A DNA stretch of 32,058 bases from an uncultured Paracoccaceae bacterium. Lineage in GTDB: Bacteria > Pseudomonadota > Alphaproteobacteria > Rhodobacterales > Rhodobacteraceae. Position numbers and translations under genes: made by a program. The notes below the pieces were generated by a model. The model searched no databases, was not told where the DNA came from, and worked only from the letters and a program-made list of their open reading frames with translations. The stretch is taken from the NCBI GenBank assembly GCA_947499715.1, contig CANMPL010000020.1:1-32058 (forward strand), written 5' to 3'. Positions 25,688-32,058 of the stretch are shown here, in pieces. How positions within the stretch are numbered: the stretch's first letter is position 1; every line of letters begins with the position of its first letter.

Positions 25688-26276
25688 ACGGCCATTGGGC
25701 CAGACGGCGCGCCGTTTGATTACGATTGCCCGCGCGGCGGGCTGTCTGACCTCAAACCCGACCGCGCCCAGATTGCGAACCATCCCTTCTGCTGTCTTGG
25801 CGTTGGGACGCCCAAGCATAGGTTTTTTGGTCAAACCGTCGTCCCCGGCCTTTTAGGCATGTTCTAAACCGAGTTGGGCGCGCTTTTTGATTGCTTTGGT
25901 TGCAGCAATACTCTTGGCCCCAGCCTGCTAGTTCAGCAGTAGCGATGTTGGCCGAGGTTCAGCGCGGAAATCTGCAATGCCTTGAAATGTTTGCACATAA
26001 TTGTTAGTCTTATGCGCAATTCCAGGGGCAAAACCAAAACTTTTATCGACCAAAATCGGCACCATTAGACCCATCCACAGTCGTCGGTTCTGATTTGCCC
26101 TTCGATAAAAGTAAGGTCACCGCTCTTGATGCGAACGTGGCCCTTTCTTGCCGTTAGACGCCATCCGTCATGCGGTGCAGCTCGCCGAATGTGCCTTTCG
26201 GCGAGCCCGTGAAGAGTAGGCGTCGAGGTCGGCAGAACGGGCAAATCTTCCTAGACGGTGTGGTGGGCGCTGAGGA
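25688..26276. other. Spacer without recognised genes
   Basis: The first 180 bp (25688-25867) continue the phosphatase frame for 59 codons after its stop and look coding-like in composition, possibly a gene remnant, but match no family I know. On the minus strand a 45-codon frame (MVPILVDKSFGFAP..) with no ribosome site and a 60-codon frame without a start codon are present and could be decayed coding sequence. An 11-bp inverted repeat lies at 26039-26049/26102-26112, and a 9-bp perfect hairpin lies at 26181-26205 without a T run. Confidence 0.5.
26039..26112. repeat. 74-bp unit with 11-bp perfect terminal inverted repeats
   Basis: ACTTTTATCGA (26039-26049) and TCGATAAAAGT (26102-26112) are exact reverse complements. 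The similarity continues inward with gaps (AAATC and ACC in both arms). It could be a MITE-like remnant or a pair of binding sites. No clear target duplication flanks it. Confidence 0.45.
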
Positions 26277-27032
26277 CTACATCATCAGCGCCTTTTTCAC
26301 CTTTGCGGCTTTGCCTTCATACTGAGAGACGTCCACCCCCCGCTCAGACAGTGCCTCGGAAAGTTCGGCATCGCTCAGCGCCTCGATTGCTTGTTCCGTC
26401 ATCTTCATGAAGTTGATCTTTCGCTTGTAAGGCGGGTTTGTCGCGCCAAAGAAGCTGCGGTTCTCGAATGCGAAATCGTCGGCGTATTTGTCCATGAAGA
26501 AAGACAAGAACGTATTGATACTCGCGCGGATCCGCGGGTCCCCCTCCTTGAGGTGCGATGATGCATCCAGTGTCTCCAGCATGAGTTTTGACCAGAGTGC
26601 GGCCCCTTTATCGTTCATAAGCTGCATTGCGTTGTGCGTATGATGAAAGTTCAGCCGGAACTCCGCGCCGTGATAATATGGCCCGCCGCCCATCACGTCG
26701 ATCCACATCGAAGCTTGCGTGTTGATGTGATGGTTGATGCCACCAACGCGCTCAAAAACGGACCTGAACCAGTCGTCCTGTTCGAACACACGGCGGTAGA
26801 AGCTCTGGACAATCTCCACGATCGGGTCCTGACCAAGCACCGAGTACAATTGCCAAAATTGGATTGGCTTTGACCCATCGCGTGGTGCTGTCAGAGACAG
26901 AATGTCAGCCATGCGATTGGCCTGCGTTGGCAATAGGTTCTTGTCCATCGCAGCTTGGATATAATCGCGTTGGATCTTTTCGGTCATATAACCGGGCCGC
27001 GTCGGAAACTTAGGAAGGTCAACATGTGCCAT
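26277..27032 (-). CDS. Truncated-haemoglobin-like protein with C-terminal SAP-like segment
   Basis: A 251-residue protein. Residues about 55-170 follow the truncated-globin pattern: IVEIVQSFYRRVFEQDDWF (B-C helices), GGINHHINTQASMWIDVMGGG (E helix and the GGP turn), RLNFHHTHNAM with the probable haem-binding proximal His, and a final helix LWSKLMLETLDA. The N-terminal 50 residues and C-terminal 80 are extra. The last 35 (LSDAELSEALSERGVDVSQY) resemble a SAP-type helix-turn-helix, which is unusual for a globin. The ribosome site is weak. It lies 245 bp downstream of the aldolase gene. A ligand or redox sensing role is possible, and the haem-binding claim needs alignment. Confidence 0.7.
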   Translation of the reverse strand: MAHVDLPKFPTRPGYMTEKIQRDYIQAAMDKNLLPTQANRMADILSLTAPRDGSKPIQFWQLYSVLGQDPIVEIVQSFYRRVFEQDDWFRSVFERVGGINHHINTQASMWIDVMGGGPYYHGAEFRLNFHHTHNAMQLMNDKGAALWSKLMLETLDASSHLKEGDPRIRASINTFLSFFMDKYADDFAFENRSFFGATNPPYKRKINFMKMTEQAIEALSDAELSEALSERGVDVSQYEGKAAKVKKALMM

Positions 27033-27078
27033 GGTGTGCTTTCAGGGAATGTCTCACCCGCATTGATTTCGGATTAAG

Positions 27079-27097
27079 CTGCGTCGATGCGACGTAG
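27079..27097. promoter_or_regulatory. Near-perfect palindrome upstream of the globin gene
   Basis: CTGCGTCG-ATG-CGACGTAG has seven of eight arm positions complementary. It lies 46 bp upstream of the globin ATG on its promoter side, in the 245-bp gap behind the aldolase gene, and is a candidate operator. Confidence 0.35.
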
Positions 27098-27277
27098 GGT
27101 GCTGGACCGATGACTTATGAAGGGCACCCAAGGCATTCAACCCTCGGGGCTTTTATCCGGGCAGTGGGTTGAAGTCGGCAATGTTTTTGAGAAAGGACAA
27201 AACTGCTTGCGCGGGCCCGCGACCAAGGCTGCACCACGGCATTCACTTGTGACGTTTGGTGTTGGACCGTAACGGGG

Positions 27278-28315
27278 TTAGTAGATGTTGCGTGCCATGT
27301 CGGCCAGCGGGCGGGCGACGATCTTTGAGGCGCGGGAGGCGGACCCAAAGGCAATATACCGTTCCTCGCACACCTGCCTCATTGCATCGATCCCCGCCGC
27401 CAGGTACTTTCGTGGGTCAAACTCTGCCGGTGCATTTTGAAGACACTGTCTGATCGATCCCGTCAAAGCCAACCTTAGGTCGGTGTCGACGTTCACTTTG
27501 CGAACACCGTAACGAATGCCAAGCAGGATCTCTTCAACCGGTACGCCCCAGGTCGGTGAGATTTCGCCACCATGCGCGTTGACGAGGTCTTGAAGATCTT
27601 GCGGCACGGACGACGCACCGTGCATGACCAACGGAACATTTGGGATCCTGTCATGGATCTTTCGCAATTGGTCGATGGCCAAAATCTCGCCGTCAGGTTT
27701 TCTTGTGAATTTGTAGGCCCCATGTGAGGTGCCAATCGCCACCGCCAGCGCATCAACACCGGTTTGATCGACAAAGTCGCAGGCTTCTTGCGGGTCGGTC
27801 AAGAGCATATCTTTGGACAATTCACCCTCAAACCCGTGCCCATCTTCGGCCTCTCCACGCCCGGTTTCCAAGCTGCCAAGGTGACCGATTTCGCCTTCAA
27901 CTGACACACCAACGAGGTGCGCCATTTCGACGACTTTCGATGTTACGGCCACGTTCTGTTCAAACGTCGTCGGGACCGAACCGCTTTCGTCCAGCGAGCC
28001 ATCCATCATGACCGAACTGAACCCATTGGCGATTGCGGACATACAGGTTGCCGGGGAGTTACCGTGATCTTGGTGCATGCAGATGGGAATATGCGGGTAA
28101 AGTTCAATCGCGGCTTTGATAAGGTGAGAGAGGACAATATCGCTGGCAAACGCCCTTGCACCACGGCTGGCCTGCATGATGACGGGGCTATCAACCGCAT
28201 CAGCGGCGCCCATGATTGCCAGCATTTGTTCCATGTTGTTCACGTTAAATGCAGGAATGGCGTAGCAATGGAGACAGGCGTCATCCATCAGCTGCCTGAG
28301 CGAAATCAAAGCCAC
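27278..28315 (-). CDS. Class II fructose-1,6-bisphosphate aldolase (Calvin-cycle subtype)
   Basis: A 345-residue zinc-dependent aldolase that joins DHAP and glyceraldehyde-3-phosphate. Zinc and active-site motifs are CMHQDHGNSP, VEGEIGHLGS, GTSHGAYKF and VMHGASSVP. The insert EAEDGHGFEG and the length follow the long CbbA/Fba subtype of autotrophs. The start is GTG at 28315 with AAAGG 7 nt upstream. It follows the bisphosphatase gene by 12 nt and catalyses the preceding step, so the two act in series. RuBisCO and phosphoribulokinase genes are not in the window. Confidence 0.93.
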   Translation of the reverse strand: MALISLRQLMDDACLHCYAIPAFNVNNMEQMLAIMGAADAVDSPVIMQASRGARAFASDIVLSHLIKAAIELYPHIPICMHQDHGNSPATCMSAIANGFSSVMMDGSLDESGSVPTTFEQNVAVTSKVVEMAHLVGVSVEGEIGHLGSLETGRGEAEDGHGFEGELSKDMLLTDPQEACDFVDQTGVDALAVAIGTSHGAYKFTRKPDGEILAIDQLRKIHDRIPNVPLVMHGASSVPQDLQDLVNAHGGEISPTWGVPVEEILLGIRYGVRKVNVDTDLRLALTGSIRQCLQNAPAEFDPRKYLAAGIDAMRQVCEERYIAFGSASRASKIVARPLADMARNIY

Positions 28316-28327
28316 ATTCAGACCTTT

Positions 28328-29296
28328 CTAATTACAAGTGACCAAGGCGTCGAAAAAGTCGACCTCGTGTCGTGCGCCCAGAATGACGGACGTCCGCTGA
28401 TGAGCGTCTTCGGCGTCGATATCCAACAGATCCGATTGTCCGTTTGACGCCCGGCCACCCGCCGCCTCGGCGATCATCGCCATCGGGAAAGCTTCGTAAA
28501 GCAATCGCAGTTTGCCGCCCTGCGCTTGGTTTTCGGCATCAACTGGATACAAGAAGACCCCACCGCGGGTGAGTATTCGATGCACGTCGGCGATCATGGA
28601 TGCTGTCCAACGCATATTGAAGGCTTTGCCTCTGGGGCCCGCGGGTCCGGTGATGCAGCCTTCGACGTAGGTCGACACCCGCGCATCCCAATGGCGCGAC
28701 CGCGACCCGTTGATAGCGAATTCGCAGGCCTCGGCAGGAATGCGCATATCAGGGTGCGTCAACACATAGTCCTCACCGGTAACGTCCAATGTGAAACCAA
28801 CGACCTGCATCCCAAATGTCAAAACCAACATCGTTGAAGGCCCATAGATCGCATAACCGGCGCACTTGAGGGACCGGCCATCGGGCAAGGGACCAAGATC
28901 ATCGGCCAAACGTGATACACAAAAAATGGAGCCGACTGACAAATTGACGTCCAGATTTGAGGATCCATCAAGCGGATCATAAGCAACGATGAAATCGCCG
29001 CTCTGCCCCGGTTTGAGGTTTGTGATTTCCTCAACCTCTTCTGAAACCAGAACGGACACCTTGGCACTTTGAGCGCAGGACGCCCGAAAAATGTCATCAG
29101 CAATCAGATCGATCGGTTTTTGCACCTCACCCTGTGGATTGACCGAGTCCGCCTGACCTTGATTTCCATCCAACGCGGCATCCCGCACCACCTGCGCTAT
29201 TTTCCAACAGGCGCTCGCGATGCGATCAACAAGGTCAATAAGATCCAGGTCGCTTACCTCGGCTTCAAGGTAAGCGCCTAACGTCATCCCTGCCAT
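28328..29296 (-). CDS. Class I fructose-1,6-bisphosphatase
   Basis: A 322-residue protein with metal-site motifs VLVSEEVEEI and YDPLDGSSNLDVNLSVGSIF, and the sugar-phosphate loops YGPSTMLVLTFG and NMRWTASMIADVHR. It releases phosphate from fructose-1,6-bisphosphate to give fructose-6-phosphate. The start at 29296 lies 5 nt after the stop of the dihydroxyacetone kinase gene; an ATG at 29287 is a possible alternative. It belongs to the same operon as the aldolase. Confidence 0.94.
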   Translation of the reverse strand: MAGMTLGAYLEAEVSDLDLIDLVDRIASACWKIAQVVRDAALDGNQGQADSVNPQGEVQKPIDLIADDIFRASCAQSAKVSVLVSEEVEEITNLKPGQSGDFIVAYDPLDGSSNLDVNLSVGSIFCVSRLADDLGPLPDGRSLKCAGYAIYGPSTMLVLTFGMQVVGFTLDVTGEDYVLTHPDMRIPAEACEFAINGSRSRHWDARVSTYVEGCITGPAGPRGKAFNMRWTASMIADVHRILTRGGVFLYPVDAENQAQGGKLRLLYEAFPMAMIAEAAGGRASNGQSDLLDIDAEDAHQRTSVILGARHEVDFFDALVTCN

Positions 29297-29301
29297 ATCG
29301 G

Positions 29302-30921
29302 TCAGCGCGCGAGGTGTTCGAACAAGCGCGCCACCGCTTCCGCCCCCGGATCGACGTGCCCATCCAGTTGCTCTGCGTTGATATAGCTTGCACGACCTGC
29401 TTTGGCCGACGTCAGTGTGGCAGTGTAATCCGCGCCTTTGCGCGCAGCGACCGCGGCAGAGGTCGTCCCGTCATTCAACGCGTCCAAGGCTGGTAACAAT
29501 GCATCGACCATCGTCCGATCCCCAGGATTTGCGCCGCCAATCTGACGCATCCTATCAAGCCCGGTGCGCAGCGCATCTTTCATCGGCAAGCCGGATGACG
29601 AGGCATCGCCAGCGGCTGCAAAAAAGATCGCAAGCAAGACGCCCGAAGAACCACCCATGGTTTGGCTTAGCTCCAACCCGATCGCGCGATAAAGCTGCGT
29701 GTGATCAGCCAAAGGCAGCGTGTCCATCGCGTCGATCAGCGCCCGTGACGCCCCTGCCAGAGTCGACCCCGTATCACCGTCACCAGATTTCGCGTCCAAA
29801 GTATTCAAGTCCGCCTCGGCATCGATCAGCACCCGACAACATCCCGTCAGGAACGCCTTTGTCGCATCATGCGCCGAAGCCGGTGCGCGGATCGGCGATA
29901 GCCCATCAGGCAGCGGCAAAACCACGGGTTCACTTACCGTATTGATACCCGGCCAAGCAGGTGCATCGACAGATTGGGCCAAGAGTTCCTCATCGCCATT
30001 TGCAAGTTCCAGCAACGAGATCGAGAATCCGTGCATATCCAGTGCTGTCATCATGGCATCGGGCCCAACGACATGACGAATGTGAGGCCCCAAATCAGAC
30101 TTTAGCAAGCTGTTGGTCAGGATCGACATTTCGAGGCAAGATGCACCGCCCAGGTTGTTGACCAACGCCACGTGCGGCGTCTTTGGCATGCCTTCGACCA
30201 GTTTCTCTGCAATCTTGGAAATTGCGTCAACCGCGCCATTGGATGCAACCTGTTCGACACCAGCTTCGCCGTGGATCCCGAGGCCCAGCTCCGCCATGCC
30301 ATGCGGGATGCGGTCTTCCTTAAGAGAGCCTGGCACGGTGCAGGTATCAAGGGACATCCCGATCGAGCGGGTCGACTTGATAACGCGCTCTGCCGCGAGA
30401 GCACATGCCTCAAGATTGGCACCGTTCTCGGCCATTGCGCCCGCAATCTTGTGCACGAACAATGTCCCAGCAACGCCACGCGCTTGCGGCAGATCTGGCA
30501 AGGCGACATCGTCGTCCACAATGACCATATTGACCTTATGTCCGAAAGCCCGCGCGCGTTCCGCTGCGAGGCCAAAGTTTAGCCGGTCACCTGTATAATT
30601 TTTGACAATCAACAAGCAACCGGCCGGGCCGGTAACGGCGAGGATGCCGGCCAACACTGCGTCAACAGACGGAGACGCGAACACATCGCCACAAACCGCC
30701 GCTGTCAACATTCCCTTACCCACAAATCCTGCATGTGCAGGTTCGTGCCCTGAACCGCCCCCGGAGACCAATGCAACCTTGGACTTGTCCCAATCTGACC
30801 GAACAACAACCCGGATGTGGGGATAGCCATCAAGGCGCGTCAGCTTGCCCCCGGACGCCAAGATCGTGCCGTCGATCGCATCGGTGACCATGTCTTCTTT
30901 TTGATTGATGAAATGCTGCAA
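29302..30921 (-). CDS. Fused dihydroxyacetone kinase (DhaK-DhaL, ATP-dependent type)
   Basis: A 539-residue protein. The start is TTG at 30921, with GGGGAGAG 5 nt upstream and the family N-terminus INQKEDMVTDAIDG straight after it; an ATG further upstream would run into the ATPase gene. The DhaK domain has VALVSGGGSGHEPAHAGFVG and the substrate-binding His (about 217) in ELGLGIHGEAG. The DhaL domain (from about residue 340) has the Mg/ATP loop DAKSGDGDTGSTLAG and QTMGGSSG. The fused form uses ATP rather than the phosphotransferase system. It makes DHAP, the substrate of the aldolase two genes downstream. Confidence 0.93.
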   Translation of the reverse strand: MQHFINQKEDMVTDAIDGTILASGGKLTRLDGYPHIRVVVRSDWDKSKVALVSGGGSGHEPAHAGFVGKGMLTAAVCGDVFASPSVDAVLAGILAVTGPAGCLLIVKNYTGDRLNFGLAAERARAFGHKVNMVIVDDDVALPDLPQARGVAGTLFVHKIAGAMAENGANLEACALAAERVIKSTRSIGMSLDTCTVPGSLKEDRIPHGMAELGLGIHGEAGVEQVASNGAVDAISKIAEKLVEGMPKTPHVALVNNLGGASCLEMSILTNSLLKSDLGPHIRHVVGPDAMMTALDMHGFSISLLELANGDEELLAQSVDAPAWPGINTVSEPVVLPLPDGLSPIRAPASAHDATKAFLTGCCRVLIDAEADLNTLDAKSGDGDTGSTLAGASRALIDAMDTLPLADHTQLYRAIGLELSQTMGGSSGVLLAIFFAAAGDASSSGLPMKDALRTGLDRMRQIGGANPGDRTMVDALLPALDALNDGTTSAAVAARKGADYTATLTSAKAGRASYINAEQLDGHVDPGAEAVARLFEHLAR

Positions 30922-30934
30922 GTGTTCTCTCCCC

Positions 30935-31930
30935 TTAAGCGACACGAGCGCCAGAGGCGTCGAAGTAATATGGATTATTCGGGCGGATTCTGACGATATC
31001 GCCGCCATTCAGGTTCGTATGCGCGTCCGTCACTGTGACGATCTCGTGGTCTTTGAAAACCAGATGTAGCCGCGTTTGATCGCCCAAACGCTCAACCCGG
31101 GTGACCATGCTGTCTTCCCCTTCTCCTTGAACGATGTGTTCAGGCCGCAAACCGATGCTTTGCGCACCCTTGGGGGCACCGCCAAACACATCAGCCGGAA
31201 GGACATTGATCCGCGGTTGGCCCAAACGGCTTGCCGCGTAAACGCTCACAGGGTTTTCATAGATCTCGCGTGGTGTGCCGAACTGCACAAGCCTACCCTG
31301 ATCAAGCACGCCGACATGCGTTGCCATGGTCATTGCTTCGATCTGGTCATGGGTGACATAAAGCAACGTCGCGCCCGAGTTGGCCTGGATACCCTTCAAT
31401 TCCACGCGCAAGTCAGACCGCAATTTTGCGTCCAAAGAGCTGAGCGGCTCATCCATGAGATAGACTGAAGGCTGGCGCACAAGCGCACGGCCAATTGAGA
31501 CCCGCTGCATTTCACCGCCCGACAATGCCGTGGCTTTGTTATCCAGTTTGTGACTGATCTGAAGGACTTCGGCCACCTCGCCAACCTTCTTGATGATCTC
31601 GGCTTGGGGCGTTTGCAGGATCGGTGATTTCAGCGGAAACTCCAGATTCTGGCGCACCGTCAAATGCGGATAGAGCGAGTATTGCTGGAAAACCATCGCC
31701 ACATCCCGTTGCGCCGGTGTCAGCCCGGCCATATCGCGACCGCCAATCATGACATTGCCCGCATCGGGCTTGTCCAAACCAGACACCATGCGCAGCGTCG
31801 TCGTCTTGCCTGCGCCCGTCGGGCCCAACAAGACGACAAACGATCCATCTGGAACAGTCATCGTGACATTGTCCAATGCGACGTCTTCTCCGAAGGATTT
31901 ACTGATCCCTGACAGTGAAACCTCAGCCAT
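30935..31930 (-). CDS. ABC transporter ATP-binding protein (MalK/UgpC type)
   Basis: A 331-residue protein from the ATG at 31930 (GAGGGGG 9 nt upstream). Walker A is GPTGAGKTT (36-44), the Q loop FQQYSLYPHL, the signature LSGGEMQRVSIGRA, Walker B VYLMDEPLSSLD and the H loop YVTHDQIEAM. A C-terminal TOBE-type regulatory region follows (PRINVLPADVF, SIGLRPEHI). Such ATPases serve importers of sugars, polyols or glycerol phosphate and need two permeases and a binding protein, none of which is next to it here. They may have been upstream, where an IS-like end now lies 50 bp away. Confidence 0.92.
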   Translation of the reverse strand: MAEVSLSGISKSFGEDVALDNVTMTVPDGSFVVLLGPTGAGKTTTLRMVSGLDKPDAGNVMIGGRDMAGLTPAQRDVAMVFQQYSLYPHLTVRQNLEFPLKSPILQTPQAEIIKKVGEVAEVLQISHKLDNKATALSGGEMQRVSIGRALVRQPSVYLMDEPLSSLDAKLRSDLRVELKGIQANSGATLLYVTHDQIEAMTMATHVGVLDQGRLVQFGTPREIYENPVSVYAASRLGQPRINVLPADVFGGAPKGAQSIGLRPEHIVQGEGEDSMVTRVERLGDQTRLHLVFKDHEIVTVTDAHTNLNGGDIVRIRPNNPYYFDASGARVA

Positions 31931-31981
31931 GACTAAGAACCCCCTCGTTGGCTTCGCTTGCGAGCGCGTTGCCATTCTTTG

Positions 31982-32058
31982 TGACCTGCTCCCCTGAATT
32001 GTCCGGTGTTTAGAGTTAGCCTGTTCTCCAACTGAGGAGACAGATGATGAAGAGAAGC
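31982..32058 (+). mobile_element. Left end of an IS3-type insertion sequence (partial)
   Basis: From 31982 the sequence TGACCTGCTCCCCTGAATTG looks like the terminal repeat of an IS3-family element. A GAGGAG ribosome site and ATGATGAAGAGAAGC follow, which translate as MMKRS, a common beginning of IS3-type OrfA transposases (MKRSxFTxEQI). The window ends there, so this is based on a short stretch. If correct, the insertion lies about 50 bp upstream of the ATPase ATG and has separated it from its original upstream genes. Confidence 0.5.
32044..32058 (+). CDS. IS3-family OrfA transposase, first codons (partial)
   Basis: Five codons (MMKRS) follow GAGGAG at a good distance and are cut by the window end. 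They fit the usual start of OrfA helix-turn-helix transposase subunits, but the identification depends on the sequence beyond the window. Confidence 0.35.

Noticed and set aside
26181-26205. Perfect 9-bp hairpin CTCGCCGAA/TTCGGCGAG as a terminator
   Set aside because: No T run follows on either strand, so it does not qualify as an intrinsic terminator; it could still be a binding site.
1-32058. CRISPR arrays, rRNA genes, prophage genes, riboswitches
   Set aside because: I found no regularly spaced long repeats, no rRNA segments, no phage structural genes and no riboswitch motif that I could recognise.

Overview
The window looks like a chromosomal segment of an alphaproteobacterium of the Rhodobacteraceae/Roseobacter type. 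The best evidence is the core block rpmH-rnpA-yidD-(DUF900 hydrolase)-(DUF3833 lipoprotein)-ttcA-yidC-MOSC-engB-argB-ferredoxin-sixA, together with the GC-rich, strongly biased codon use of those genes. I make no species call.

Layout. (a) 1-77 is the tail of an IS3-type insertion sequence: the last codons of a transposase and a terminal repeat. (b) 193-9938, all on the minus strand, is a long carbohydrate/CoA operon. In transcription order it encodes a CaiB-type CoA-transferase, a MaoC-type hydratase, a three-gene sugar ABC importer (binding protein, double ATPase, permease), an IclR regulator, a Gfo/Idh/MocA dehydrogenase, a RhaM-type mutarotase, a second CaiB CoA-transferase and a broken 2-keto-3-deoxy-sugar-acid kinase gene. 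(c) 10136-12561, plus strand and divergent from (b), holds a truncated solute-binding-protein-like gene, an L-idonate-5-dehydrogenase-like enzyme and a sugar-lactonase-like amidohydrolase. The two transcription units share a 197-bp region with two identical 15-bp boxes, one in front of each unit, which are good candidate operators for the IclR protein. (d) 12562-13111 is a gene-poor spacer ending in a tRNA-Arg(ACG), which marks the border with the conserved core. (e) 13166-16750 (minus) is a TVP38-family membrane protein, a pyridine nucleotide-disulfide oxidoreductase and an orphan sensor histidine kinase. (f) 17008-25687 is the housekeeping block. (g) 25688-26276 is a spacer with an inverted repeat. 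(h) 26277-31930 (minus) encodes a MalK/UgpC-type ATPase, a fused dihydroxyacetone kinase, class I fructose-bisphosphatase, class II fructose-bisphosphate aldolase and, after a gap, a two-part truncated-haemoglobin-like protein. (i) 31982-32058 appears to be the left end of another IS3-type element, inserted just upstream of the ATPase gene.

How the parts may work together. Cluster (b)+(c) reads as import of a sugar, anomer interconversion, oxidation to a lactone, lactone opening and further oxidation. The usual enolase-type sugar-acid dehydratase is absent from the window, while two CoA-transferases and a MaoC hydratase are present. This suggests, as inference only, a route through CoA thioesters of sugar-derived acids. 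Cluster (h) would turn dihydroxyacetone into DHAP, condense it to fructose-1,6-bisphosphate and release fructose-6-phosphate, which is the regenerative arm of a xylulose-monophosphate-like scheme. Signs of decay (an internal stop and lost start codon in the kinase, a truncated binding protein) and IS ends at both window edges show that the accessory regions are under active rearrangement, while the core between them is intact.
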